A stretch of 64,000 nt of DNA from Crocodylus rhombifer. Lineage: Eukaryota > Chordata > Crocodylia > Crocodylidae. Every line of letters starts with the position of its first letter. Within the stretch, counting starts at the first letter, position 1. Positions 42,966 through 54,837 of the stretch are shown in pieces. Below the pieces are notes generated by a model. That model did not search any database. It was not told the DNA's origin and worked only from the letters and a program-made list of their open reading frames with translations. The stretch is taken from positions 1 to 64,000 of the forward strand of contig JAVSML010020360.1 of assembly GCA_038503035.1 (NCBI GenBank), in the 5' to 3' direction. Both the position numbers and the translations under genes were made by a program.

Positions 42966-44193
42966 TGTCTACATAAGATGCTTTACTGTGCAGCAGATTA
43001 ATTTTCTGCACAGTAAAGCATCAATGTCTAGACATGTGTAGCAATTAGGGCACAGTAGACTAATTTAAAGTGCGGCTGGATAGTCCCATCAGACACAAGT
43101 GGCAAAACAGTACATTACTGTGCTTAAACACAGTAGACAGTGCCAGAAGGATTAATTTACTCGGGCTCAAATTGAGTTGAAGCACGGGTGGCTGGTGCCT
43201 CCCAAATCAGGGGGGGGAGGAGGGGCACCAGCAGGGCAGGACCAGGTGGGAGAGGTCCTCCAGCAGCCAGCCAGGGACCGGAGGGAAGGGGGTTCCCCCA
43301 GTGGCCGGTTGCCAAATGCGCTGGCAGCACAGTGGCAGTGGAAGTGCCAATTTTAGGGGGGGGGGGGAATTCATGCTCTCTGTGCCCCCTATCAGCCAGA
43401 GTACTCACTGTCAGGGGGGGTACCAACAGTCTTGGGGGGGGCACATGTGCCCCCCCCCGTGCTCCCCTACATATTGCCTATGAGCTGGAGTATACTCAGT
43501 CACATTAATTGCACGTGTAGCCGCACCCACTGGGTTTGTCCAGACGAGCACAAATGTAGTATATGGAGCTGCAGACCCATCTGTGGCACCACACACTGTA
43601 AACACTGCATGCAGGCATTCCCTGCACTGCTACTTTGCAGCGTGAGGGAGGGTGGAGAACCTAGGGTAAAAAAACCTCCACGCCTAAAAAAACCAGGGCA
43701 GCACACGTGGCAGTAGCATGCACCACCAAAACTGGAGCCTGGCCAGCTACAGCCAAGCTCCAGTTGCTGGCTAACCTCCCAGCTTCAAGACCACCTCTGC
43801 TGCAGCTCCTGGAGGCCCTTGTGACCCCAGGTAAGGCTACTCGGGTCAACTCAGTTGCTGGCCCCAGCCTCCCCTACCCCACCCAGGGCAAAATGCCTCA
43901 TGCCAGGGTGTGCATGACGCGGGCATTCTCTGGGGACAAGGAGCAGTGGCACAAGATGACCCCAGGGAAACGCATGTTCCCACTGATGGGGGTGCACCCA
44001 CTTTGACTCAGTTTGAGCTACCGTCTACATGCACATTTAAGCACACCGGATACCACTTGTATCTGATGGGACTATCCAGCAGCATAGTAAATTAGTCTAC
44101 TGCACCCTAATTGCTGTACTCACATAGATGGTGATGCTTTACTGTGTGGCAAGTTGGCATGTTGTACAGTAAAGTGTCTCATGTAGACATGCC
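42966..44193. mobile_element. Foldback element with ggcatgtctaca ends, carrying a nested MITE
   Basis: The left arm (42966-43180) and right arm (43990-44193) are inverted copies. gcttaactgt-like words, caattagggcacagtagac, tggatagtcccatcagac and gctcaaattgagt on the left are mirrored by gtctactgcaccctaattg, atctgatgggactatccag and actcagtttgagc on the right. The left arm also has an extra internal hairpin (ctttactgtgcag / ctgcacagtaaag, 42982-43018). CATRGG MITE copy 3 sits in the left arm. I saw no convincing target duplication. Confidence 0.75.
43175..43490 (-). mobile_element. CATRGG MITE copy 3 nested in the foldback
   Basis: The element spans 43183-43482, starts CACGGGTGGCTGGTGCC (mirror of copy 1's right end) and ends CATATTGCCTATG. 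Flanks agttgaag (43175-43182) and agctggag (43483-43490) match at 6 of 8 positions. It contains several G or C runs, including 43434-43441 and 43451-43458. It is non-coding. Confidence 0.68.
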
Positions 44194-45690
44194 CACTGTC
44201 AACAGCACAGCACCTAATGGGACAGACTCCCCAGCCCATATGTGCATATGGATGTAACCCACAGAACTCCTCAAACAGCTCCGTTGTCTTGCTTCCCAGT
44301 TCCATTTTTCAATCGTTGCAAAAGCTCCTGTCCTCATCTATCTTATTAGTACATAAACCAAAAACCTCTAAGTATCTGCTCCCAGGGTTCATCCACTCAG
44401 TATGCTCCAAGGGACATACACAAAGAAAATAGAGGCTCCTGTAATGTCTTTCCTTCTGCTGGCTGTAAGGTGAGGCAGTTGATTAAGAAGTAGCATGTGT
44501 CATTACAACCAAGCACTGAGAAACAGGATTGCTCCAGTATCAAAGCAGTATCCAGTTATTGCTTAAAAAAATAATGTTCTCCTCTGCATGAAAGTAACTT
44601 AATCTTTGTCACTAGTCAAGAAAGTAACTTTTAACATGTATATGTACTGCTGAGAGTAACTTTCCAAATTTGGGGTTTCCTTTCCCTCCATATGCTTCTT
44701 TTTAACATCCCTGTTAGAAAATAAATGTTTACAAAGGGTTTGGTTTTTTTTAACTTCTCTAGCAGTTTTATAAGATCCTTAATGGAAAAATATTGAAGAC
44801 ACCTGTTGCGAAAGGTTCAAGACTATTATTGAATAGCTACTACAGGCTGTTTCCAAACACCTATACTATACTTCTAAAAAATTGCCTTTATAATAATATA
44901 AATATAAATGTAATTTGTCCATTTATATTTTTCTATAGCTTGAATTGTAGTTGAAGTTATATTTATATACTGATGTAATCTAATGAGATAACTTTTTGCT
45001 AACACATGCCTCCTTCTCAAATCTAATGAAATATGGTTATTAAAGCAGTGTACATTTCATGAGGTGCATTGTGAAGTATGTATTTGATATTAGTAGGGAG
45101 GCATTATTGAAATATAACAGGTAACACTGGTCAACATACCATCTTCAGTCTGAAATTTGTTCTCTTCTTTTACACACATACACTTTGCACTAACCATTTT
45201 TGTGAGCACTTTGATTTAATAGACTGAGAAAACATTGATAAACAGAAATGTTTTCTAGTACTGTATTAATAATATTCAAAATTGAATCAAATCTATATGT
45301 GATTCTGTGCTTGTCATAGTAAATTTGTCTTTGCAGACTGGTCTACTAACTTAAAGTCACACAAGAAAATGAGTGTCAGAAAACATCTATAACAATGAAT
45401 GACAAAATAGGAAGTGAGAAAAGTGCTACAGAAATGCCTCACCATCAGATCCTCACAGAAAGGATTTCTGTGTGTTGCCCTGCAGAGGCTGAAAGTTTGT
45501 GCCTGACTTTTTATACTATCTGATATGCAATTATAAATGGTGTGTTGTGTTACTCTAAATAGCAAAGTCTAAAAAAGACCTGCTTTTACAAATGAGTTTC
45601 CTGTATTTGCTGGCTGCCAATGCTGTGAAAAGAGCTTCCCATCTTGTAAATCTCAGGACCATCACCCACTCTAACTCAATTAAGAGGTTC
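44194..45690. other. Gene-free AT-rich DNA
   Basis: No exon or repeat family is recognised. Confidence 0.5.
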
Positions 45691-45693
45691 TTT

Positions 45694-45778
45694 ATAATAA
45701 GAATCAGAGAATCCACCTAACAGGGCTAGATGGCCTCTGAAAGGCCCTTCCAGCCCTGCTTTCATATGGTTCTGTGGT
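45694..45778 (+). mobile_element. CR1 3'-end fragment
   Basis: agggctagatggcctctgaa, then aggcccttccagccctgct and atatggttctgtgg, is a CR1-like 3' UTR tail. It is truncated and non-coding. Confidence 0.65.
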
Positions 45779-46244
45779 CAAGGAAATGGATAGTTACTAC
45801 TGAGCAGCTCAAGCATGGTAAATCCTCACCCCCTGTTAACTGTGAATGCACAAACAATAGGTCCTGTGCATATAAGGTTACACAAAATTATCAGACTTCA
45901 AATGGAGGTGCAATGAAAAAGTTTACAAACTCCTGTCATAGGTTCCAAATTTCCATTAATAGAGTTTTTGAGGTCTCTACATGACTACTTCTGAGTATGT
46001 CCAGGACTGGCTTTATTCTGCCATTCCTGAGATGCTAGGTGTATAGGCCCATTTTATGGAACCCTGGAGGGCTTATCTCAGATGCATGGTTCAGTGTGGT
46101 AAGCATAATCAGAGCTTGGCTGCTGACCAGATCCGGCCATACTTAAAACTCAGTCAGAGGGAAAGATAGTGCCAATACCTCTGTGTCATCTTATATCCCC
46201 AGTAGTTAAAATGATCATCCAGGATGTGGAACCCACATATATTC
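45779..46244. other. Gene-free spacer
   Basis: No recognisable feature is visible. Confidence 0.45.
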
Positions 46245-46320
46245 CCCAAGAAGATTTGAATCCACATCTCTAATGTAAACACTATAACAAGCAGGTTAGA
46301 GTGTATTTTTGTGTGATGTT
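46245..46320 (-). mobile_element. tRNA-like SINE remnant (minus strand)
   Basis: On the minus strand a B-box-like ggattcaaatc follows cattagagatgt, with ctctaacctgcttg upstream, as in the head of tRNA-derived SINEs. It is old, and the ends are not defined. Confidence 0.35.
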
Positions 46321-46431
46321 CTCTCAACAGTACCTGCTGAAGTTGTTCCACTTTGCACTGAATAATTAAACAGTCATTGAGCCTGGGAAGAGACAGAATG
46401 GGCGCACACAAGTTAGAATGGTTCAGTACCC

Positions 46432-46770
46432 CAGGGTGCCAGTAGATGTGCGGGACGCCTGGTCCGGTGCACTGTAATTACAATGCATCTGATCAAACTC
46501 GACTAATCAAGTCTGCTGGAGAGAGCTAATTAGCCTGTTTCAGCAACCTCACCGTCTCATGTATTCACTGTGCCTGAGCTTCAAAATGGCAGCAGGGGCA
46601 CTTTAACTAAAGTTTGTTGAACAAGCTTTAGTTAAAGTGCCCCACCTGCTATTTTGAAATGTGGAACGCTGAATATACAAGATACTGTAGGTGTTTTAGT
46701 TAGAACGGCTTCTGAGAGCTGCTCAAATTAAAGTACCCACTCACCCCTAGAGCACATGTAAAGATGACCC
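46432..46770. mobile_element. Foldback element with a long central hairpin
   Basis: The left end gccagtagatgtgc pairs loosely with gagcacatgtaaag on the right. The inner arms pair strongly: ttcaaaatggcagcaggggc mirrors gccccacctgctattttgaa, and further out cgtctcatgtattcactgtg mirrors gctgaatatacaagatact. The apex is the perfect 18-bp hairpin at 46595-46643. It is non-coding. Confidence 0.65.
46595..46643. repeat. Perfect 18-bp hairpin with 13-nt loop
   Basis: ggggcactttaactaaag (46595-46612) pairs perfectly with 46626-46643. The loop is itself partly self-complementary. Confidence 0.92.
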
Positions 46771-46773
46771 TAG

Positions 46774-46850
46774 TGATTAGGGCACTTAGCTGGGAATGAG
46801 AAAATCTGGGTTTCAGTTCTTGTTCCACATAACATAATAACTGAGACTTC
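46774..46850 (+). mobile_element. tRNA-like SINE remnant
   Basis: ctagtgattagggcacttag (A-box-like), then gctgggaatgagaaaatctg and ggtttcagttcttgttcc (B-box-like), has the order of a tRNA-derived SINE head such as MIR or AmnSINE-type elements. It is diverged. Confidence 0.45.
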
Positions 46851-48334
46851 TAACAGGAGACTGGTGATAGACATTTTCTAACACTAATGAGTGTGCATTT
46901 TTTTCTCTTTCTCTTTGTCTCTGGGTCAATGTACATTTAATTATTTCATGCAAAAGAAAACAGTTTCAATAGTAGGAATTAAGAGCCAAAACCCCTACGG
47001 CCAGATAGTGAGAGTTTTCATCTTGGTAAATTTAATCTGGGTCTCCCACATGCTGGAGAAGCTGGAAGGGGAAAGGAGACTCTTCCTCTTGTACTAATCC
47101 TTCACATACCAATTCTGTAAATCCCATGAGCACAAAACAGTCCCTCATTAGACCATTTATGTGGGAAACTCCATGTTTAACTCCACAGTTATCTAGCTGT
47201 GAAGATACCAGCCATAGGTTTCGTTATACTAAACAAATAACTGTCAGATACAGTCAGTATACATGATATACCAAATTACAGCTAATGTCATGGTATAATG
47301 TCATGGTATTATACAATGAAAAGACAGCATTATACAATGAAATATCAAAAGAAACAGACAAAACAAACTTCTATCATTAGACCTAAGCAGTGAGTTAAAA
47401 AGTTTACAGTACAGCTCACTATGTTCGTGTTAGCTCAGAGAAAGTACAACTAACACATTAACTGCAGCCAACATGAAGGAATCTTAAGTTCGTATGTCTT
47501 AAATATAAATAGGATTTCGTAAATTGGTTGGTATCTAAAACAGCATATTTTACTTAAGTGAAGCACTTCACTTTATACATTACAGCAATTAATTATCCTT
47601 TTAACAAAACTGATTGTAGCAAGAGCACATTCATTCCCCAAGGAAAAAGAAAACCTACAAAAGTTTGACCAATTAAAATCAAGGAGCTAATAAAAAAATC
47701 CAGTACCAATTAACATGCAAAATTAACATGCAAAATGTTTTGCTCTTTTAGTGTGATTTGCTCTGACTCAACAGAAAAAGCAACACAGAGGAAATAAACT
47801 CTTCAATATATCTGGCAGCTGTAGGGGGAGGGAAAGAGAAATAAAAGAAAAAGAAAGACATGAATAAAAAGGGATTCTTTTTAAATGTAGATTTGATACA
47901 GTAGTGATAATTTAACTTGGTTCTAAGTATACTGGGCAATAAATGGCCTCATAAATGTGCTGGGTAAACTCTGAGGATGCAGAAAGGAGCCATTTATTGC
48001 CTTGTAACCTCAATGGCAAACTAAAATTATCTCCTAAATAACAGATTTTCTAGTTGCGCTGAATTATTATGTAACAGAAGGGTAATAACTTCCACTGAAT
48101 CTCTCCCTTGGTTACCAGTAAAATGAACAGTGTGAATTAGATCCAGGTAATGTTAGGTGTCACTAATGTTAGTGAATTCAACCTTGAAAACTTTTCCAAG
48201 GTAACATAAGTCAAAACCTAGGTTAGGTCTTGGGTTTATATTTCTAATAAGCTTACAGCTTCCCGGGGGGGACGGGACACGACACCTGGAGAAGATTGTA
48301 AACTTTGTTTGAATTTCTGTACAAGAGCTCATCT
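46851..48334. other. Gene-free AT-rich DNA
   Basis: Nothing is recognised apart from local duplicated words (tcatggtataatgtcatggt near 47289-47308). Confidence 0.5.
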
Positions 48335-48605
48335 CTAGGGCTAGGTACAGATATTCAAAAAGCCCAAGGTAGAATCAATCTAAGTTACGTGGTTTTCTGT
48401 AAGCGGCATAGTTTAGATTAGCAGCGAACAGAACACACATTTGCCTTTGGGGTCGTAGGGGATATGGGAGGGGAGGGGGCAAATCAGACTGGGTTTTGCC
48501 ATTTTAAACCAGTTTATATGTGCTGAACATCTATTCTGTTATGGGTATAGACCGGTTTCCAATCATTTATACCAGTAAAAATATAATATCTATACCTAGC
48601 TTAGA
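48335..48605 (+). mobile_element. DNA transposon relic, ctaggtacaga-type ends, copy 2
   Basis: The left end ctagggctaggtacagata pairs with the right end tatctatacctagcttag. The sub-terminal ttcaaaaagcccaaggtaga matches copy 1 at 14487-14990. It is shorter than copy 1 and non-coding. Confidence 0.65.
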
Positions 48606-50110
48606 TTTCTGAACTTAACTGTTATGTCAGTCTGTGGTGTACTGTGCCATAACACTATACCAACTGAAGGTGACCAGTATTTCAGAAAGGCATACAGACT
48701 CAATTCATATGAGTGCTCTACAGATAGTTTAGCTATTGTGAAGATAAATATTCTCTCATAGCCTGTTGCGTCTGCCAAACTGGCTTGAAAATATCCTGAG
48801 AAGAGGTTCTCATGAGATTTCTACAACTTCGTATTTTGGTTTGACTGGAAATGCAGCATGAACATCTTCAGAGTGACATGCATGCTCACCCATGCTTTTA
48901 TATAAATATATATATTAGGTGAAGTTAGCACCAGTTATTCTGATTAAGGTTGACCTGACACACACAGGTATATATCATATACACTGGTACACAGAGTATA
49001 TGTAACAGGTTGTTTTTTCTTTAATTTCAAGCAAGATTACTTAAAGCTTAGGGGGAAGTTTTGAGACATTTTTTCTATTTTCTAAATGCTCTTGTCCATC
49101 ATGAATGATAATAGAGTTGCTTTAGCCATTACAAATTGATTAAACTTGCATCTGCAAGTATTTTTGCTATTCAGTTGTAGAAGTTTCTCTAGCTGTTTCA
49201 GTATACAAGTCTATTTTATTTTATAATAAAACAGCTTATTCACTTTGCAAAGTTTAAACACATGAAAAATACCAACAAAGAGTATAGCACAATAAAAACT
49301 TTCTTTGTTCAATACAGTCAAGCTTGTACCAGGACTGCAGAAGAATCCATAACAGTAATATTTATATATCACATATCTAATATCCTAGACAAATTACAGA
49401 AAACAGACACAGATAGTGCGACCCCAAAGATACAAGATTACAACAATTTAAATCAGTCTAAAACCATAGTGACACAACACCAAAACCCTTCTGAAACAAA
49501 GTTTTTTGCAGAGAACATTTGAAAAGCCTAACTCTATAGGTTGAAAAACCGAAGTCTCCACAGCCACATGGTCTTGAAAGCAAAAAAATACAGAAAATAC
49601 ATTTTCTGGCCCTGGGATGGGATGATATTCTGAGGGAAGAGGTGTTAATGTGTTACTGTTAGGGTTCTTGACAACAAAGTGGTTCACTAAACTCTTTAAA
49701 ATAAATGGATGCAGTAAAATTTCACCTAAATCTCATTTGTATGGTAAAGCCAGCTGCACACAAAAATGGGCTGGCACTTACTATTGCTTAGCAAAACTGT
49801 GGAGCCCTGAGGGGGAGCATAGAGCTAATAGACCCTCCCATGTTTCCCACATGGAGCTAAGAGGAAGTGTTATGTGAACAATCCAGAGAGTTTGCATTTT
49901 GACATGCTTTTACAAGGGTCCTTGGAAAGAAATATAAGGGTGTTGTTAGATACCTTGGCATGAGTTAAATACACTTAAACATGAGCGTCTGCATGTTACA
50001 GAGGGACATGTCATGCCAAGTGCACTCTGATCATCTTACAGTTATACCTCTTTGGATGAAAAGTATCTCTGGTGTTAAGCCACATGTATTGCACTAATGC
50101 CAGCCTCCAT
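48606..50110. other. Gene-free AT-rich DNA
   Basis: A small atataaatatatatatt tract lies near 48901-48917. No exon or element ends are recognised. Confidence 0.5.
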
Positions 50111-50125
50111 GATTAGGAGATTCAT

Positions 50126-50290
50126 GGGGGGGGGGGGGATGGGAACGTGATAAACAGCTTTGTCAGGCTCCCAGCCCCCACACCATACTGGAGCATTCAA
50201 CCAGCAAAGCTCTGGTCCACTGGGGGCATGGGGAACAAAGCCTGACAAAGTTGTTTGTTAGGCTTCCAGCCCCCACACCACACTGGAGCT
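50126..50290. repeat. G-run plus direct and inverted repeats
   Basis: A G-run near 50126-50138 precedes a 36-bp segment starting tttgtcaggct at 50159 that is repeated at 50254 with few changes. The first copy's ctttgtcaggc is also mirrored by gcctgacaaag at 50240-50250. It is probably part of a decayed foldback element whose outer ends I could not find. Confidence 0.6.
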
Positions 50291-52875
50291 CTGAACTGCC
50301 TCTAGTACAATCCCAGAGCTGAGATGCAAAAATCAGCTGATTTTTGGTCTCAGACCTGGAAGCGCATTGGAGTCCTAAACCAGTAAAGTGTGGTCCCATG
50401 GCTGAGGCTGAAAATCAGCCCTGATTTAACTGGCAGCCCGCCCACTGGAGCTAGGTCAAGACTCCACTGCAGTACTACTATCTAAATTAAATTATAGTAA
50501 TTATAATGAACTGTAATACTGCAGCAGGTACTACGATTCCCAGCAGGTTTCTGGGGAAAGAGAAAGGAAGTGGAGAGGGAGCTGGGATTGTGTGCAAAGA
50601 AATGTCCTGGGGGGGTGGGGGGGGAAGGGAAAGAGAGAGAAGCAGCAGCCAGTGAGACACATGCTGATACCCAGGAGCTGCAGCAGGGATGACTCTGTAA
50701 GCCACAGCTGTGGGGCTTAGACAACGAGCCCGGGTACACAGTAATTGAGTGTTGTGTGAGACTAAAGACTGGTTTGAGAGCCCCCCTGGAGTTAGGGGAG
50801 AGCTTTTGGTTTCTTCAGTGTATTACATCATGTTGTTAATGCCCCCTATTTGTCTTGCTATCTGTTCCTGAAGAGTTTTATCATTAAGTCACTGTTATTG
50901 TCTGTTATATATATTCTAAGTATATGTTGTGAAGAAAGGAGAAAGACCTATTCAAACCCATAGCAGCTGGAAAAAGAAACTTACCTGCCTTGCCAGAGGC
51001 GGCAACAACAGGAGATGGAGAGATGCCATGGGAGACATGCTTTATTAGCTGCTTTATTAGCAGCTGTTCAGTCCAGATTGAACTGCCCCACAGCTGTGCA
51101 GGTATTTCTGGTCTCCCAGCACAAGCAAGAGACAGGCGGGACCAACTCCACAAGGGAGCATTGGCATGGGAGCTCCAGGACACCAGAGGAGAAGACCCAT
51201 GAAATAAAGAGCCAGATGCCTCCCTGCCTGGAAGCTCGGAGGAGCCCCAGTAACCTGGGAAAATGCTGGCTTCAAACCCACAGTAAAGAAGCAACAGGAG
51301 CCACCTGGAACCCACGCCAGGGAATGAGCCAGCCATGAGAGAAGCAGCCTGTTTCTTTTTTTTCTTTCTCTTTTCTTTACTACCAGCTTTGCTGGAAGGG
51401 AACATTTGGGTTGAACTCTGGCAACAGGCCTGAAGATGGGGGAATCCAGCACCAAGCTGAGTTAAAAGGAAAGGTGTGGGCTAAGCCAGGCTACCTTACC
51501 TGGGTCTGCCTGATTGCTTACAGCTGAGAGAGGGCAGCAGCCTGCGTGATCCTACCCACTAGAGGACACTGGGAAGGGGGCTGACACTGAAGTCCCAGGG
51601 CTGAGCTCTGCACTGCAGAGACAAACCCAGTCATTGTCATTAGCAGTCAGTTCTCTTTCTTTGAGAGAGAAGATGGACCCTGTGTAGAGAGGGGAGAACT
51701 TCTATGGCCCTCTAGAATCTAACATGCTGCGGTGGGAGGACTCCACCAGCAAGCTGCAAAGCCAAGAAGGCTGAGAGGTTCAACTAAGCTCCAGGTTGCC
51801 TGTTTTGTGTTGTGCTTTAGTTCTTCTTACATGCCTGATTCCCCAACAGGGGACTGGTAAGGCCAAGGCAGCTGTCATACATTAGAGGCGGGCTGAAGAC
51901 CACCATGAACCTACAACATTGTAGAAAAGGAAGACATTGCTCAGCAAAACTCAAGTATGAGATCAATGCTTTAACCACTCAGTGTTGCATGGATAGGGTG
52001 TAGGGGAGGTGGGAGCCGCAAAGAAGAGACAAGCCCAGCACATCTCAGTCAGTACTGCAGTGGAGCTGAACACCTCCTGAGAAAGTATTATTCAACATCA
52101 AGTTGTGGCAGGAAAGAATCTGGTAACCCAGCAGCTTGGCTAGATCAGGTGGACTTGTGTCACAATGGCCCAGTCTGGTCGGGCACAGGGCTGCTGGGCC
52201 CCGTGGCCCTATCCTGTACTATACTGGCATATGTACCTTAATGTTTGCTCACCTGTGTTCTTCCCAATTTCCTTAGCCCATTGTCCTGTGACTCTGTTCC
52301 CGTATACATTTGGGAACTCTCCTTTTGACTCCTGTGCAGTTCCTGGTGTTTGGTAAAGTAAGCATTAACATGCACCTACTCAGAAAACTTTCTAAGTTGT
52401 ATTAATGCTTTTATTATGAACTAAATATAACACATGCTGTGTAACAGTACCCCAAGCAAGAGATGTATGTAGTGCAGCAAGGCAAAGGGCACCCACCCTG
52501 AGGCTTCTGCAAAGAGAGCAGTTGGAGTGCTGTTTATACTTGGGATTCTGCAAACCAAAGTCCTTTGTACACTTTGCAAATAAAGGAATTGCACTAAGAA
52601 AATACCATGATGCAATGTCACCACTTTCTCACCCAAATGCTAACTATCTTGCAAGGTTCTAAATTTTGTGGACCACTTGGTCGAAGAGCAACAATATGTA
52701 GTGAGCCAGAGTCTGTAAAAGATAACTGGAGTTTAGTTTTAGAGGTGCCAAAACATCACATAGGCAGAATTAAAGTGCTTAAGTTCAGGAGGCACTTCCA
52801 TTTTGACTTGCAAATTTCTCTTTGCTCTTATACTTGGACGTTAGAGCATGCCAAGAAGTAAGTTTGTTCACCTAG
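50291..52875. other. Gene-free; possible unclassified long repeat at about 50.7-51.9 kb
   Basis: The part from 50.64 to 51.93 kb is GC-richer than its surroundings, with a pyrimidine tract near 51350-51380. It reads like repeat-derived DNA, but I see no paired termini, no polymerase motif and no primer-binding site. I therefore leave it unclassified. Confidence 0.35.
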
Positions 52876-52935
52876 TCCAGGGGTTGCCAGCCTATGACCA
52901 GCAGCCAGATCAAGACCACAAAGAGATTTTATCTT
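52876..52935 (+). mobile_element. Solo hAT-like left end
   Basis: CAGGGGTTGCCAGCCTATGA resembles Charlie-type terminal repeats. No partner end was found nearby. Confidence 0.35.
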
Positions 52936-53265
52936 CCTACCAAACATGCCAAAAAATGGTATTGTCACAGAAGTTTTTACATCCCACCACTACTAACTTC
53001 GTGTGAGAATGCACCATTTAGTGAAATGTCATTACTAAGTGGTTGCCCTAACAGTGACACATTAACACTTCTTTCATAACAATACTATCCCACCTTCTGA
53101 TGAGTGGATGAGGCTATTAGAGACTCCAAGGCCAGGAAATGTATTTTCTGTATTTTTGTCTCTAAGCTAGCTTGGTTGACCTAGGTGACTAATTCCTAGG
53201 CATGTGCAAAGCAGCTAGTATTCACTTTGCATTTAGATTCGGCTAATTCAGGGGACAGCGATTCA

Positions 53266-53391
53266 ATTGACAACGACCCGCAAATCACGACGAGAGATAT
53301 GCTCGGATGGGATGGGCTCCACCTTTCCCCTAAAGGTAAGCATGTGCTCTCTTCTAGATTGGTGGATTTCCTCCAGCAGGCTTTAAACTAG
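53266..53391 (+). pseudogene. CR1-F ORF1 C-terminal fragment (esterase end)
   Basis: The frame is open from the truncation point for 41 codons to TAG at 53389-53391. It carries GWDGLHLSPKGKHVLSSRL. The DGLH element has the D-x-x-H pattern that ends SGNH-type esterase domains, which CR1 ORF1 proteins are known to carry. In active elements ORF1 protein binds the element RNA. Only the extreme C-terminus is present because of 5' truncation. Confidence 0.65.
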
Positions 53392-53559
53392 GTTCATTGG
53401 GGGAGGGGGAAGACGAGGGTGGAGGAAGACTTAGACCACTAAACCAAGCAGCACCCACAAGTACAGCCCAGCCTAGACCAACGAGCGGAACATATACACA
53501 GGTAAACAACAGGGGCCAGGGCAATGCTGAGGTTAGGGGGCCAGTACACACATTTTCAG

Positions 53560-54836
53560 GAGGCTTCAAATGCCTCTGTACAAATGCTCGTAGTATGGGA
53601 AACAAGCAGGAAGAACTTACCCTCCTGCTAGCTGACACCAGCCCAGACATAGTGGGGCTCACTGAAACATGGTGGGACCCAACGCATGACTGGGCAGTGA
53701 ATATCAAGGGCTATAGGCTGTACAGGAGGGAAAGGACAGGGAGGAAAGATGGGGGTGTGGCACTCTACAATAAGGAGGAATACAATTCCTAATCAAGTAG
53801 CACAGAGTCAGAGGAGGGGCACACTGACGTGCTCTAGGTTAGAATACAAGGAAGTGGAGGGGATAGAGACTTAACGGTGGGAGTTTACTACAGACCACCC
53901 AACCAAGGGGAAGAGCTAGACCGGGAATCCTTAAGTCAGCTCACGGAGGTAGTTAGGTCAAAGGACGTGGTCATCATGGGTGACCTGAACTTTCCAGACA
54001 TCTGCTGGGAAGAGCAGTCAGCCAGGTTTGACTGCTCACATACGTTCCTAGACAAAATGCAGGACCTCCATCTAACCGAGGAGGAGCACAGACCCACCAG
54101 GGGAGACACCTTGTTGGACGTGGTGCTGGCCATGGGTGATGACCTGGTGAGGGGGCTGCGGGTGCTTGACCACCTGGGCGAGAGTGATCATTGCCTGCTG
54201 GAATTCACCATCCAGTGCAAGGTGGCAAAGGCCTGCAGCAAGGCAGCAGCCCTAGATTTCAGGAGGGCGGACTTCAATGAGCTAAGGAGAATAGTCGGGG
54301 AAGCACTGAGGTCCCGGAGGGGAGGGAAGCCAGTTGTCCAAGAAGAGTGGTCGCTCCTTAAGGAGACGATCCTCCAAGCCCAAAGGGAGGTAATACCAAC
54401 ACGGGTCAAAGGGAGCAGGAGGGCGCAAAAGCCCCCACGGCTCACCAAAAGCATCTGGGAATGTCTTCTACCTAAAAAGGAGGCATACACCAAATGGAAG
54501 GGAGGGGCCATCACCAGGGAGGACTATACTGCGGTTGCTCAGGGATGCAGGGGGCCGGTCAGGAAGGCCAAGGGGGAGATGGAACTGGGATTAGCTACCC
54601 AGATCAAGGACAACAAGAAGTCCTTTTTTAAATACATAGGGGGCAAAAAGAAGGTACCAGGTAACGTGGGGCCCCTGCAAGACACACTGGGAAATTTGGT
54701 CGTCACACCAGACGACAAAGCTAACCTATTTAATGACTTCTTTGCCTCCATTTTTCTGAGCAGGGACCGGATCGCCCCCCCCCCCCCAACTGGACCCCCT
54801 CAGGTCCCAGGGGAGGCACACCTAGGCCAAGGGTAA
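53560..54836 (+). pseudogene. CR1-F ORF2 endonuclease and linker
   Basis: The best-preserved CR1 endonuclease in the window. TNARSMGNKQEEL and VGLTETWWDPTHDW lead to an in-frame stop at 53790-53792. A frame change follows, and 53877-54836 is open for 319 codons. It holds VYYRPPNQGEELD, VVIMGDLNFPDICWEEQSA and GESDHCLLEF with an intact SDH. The linker has IKDNKKSFFKYIGGKKKVPG and FNDFFASIFL. A 13-base C-run (54775-54787) disrupts the frame before the RT domain. It is non-functional, but recent compared with A and B. Confidence 0.87.
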
Positions 54837-54837
54837 G

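Noticed and set aside
50640..51930. Possible endogenous retroviral or other LTR sequence
   Set aside because: I found no paired long terminal repeats, primer-binding site, polypurine tract or polymerase motif. It is left as unclassified GC-rich DNA.
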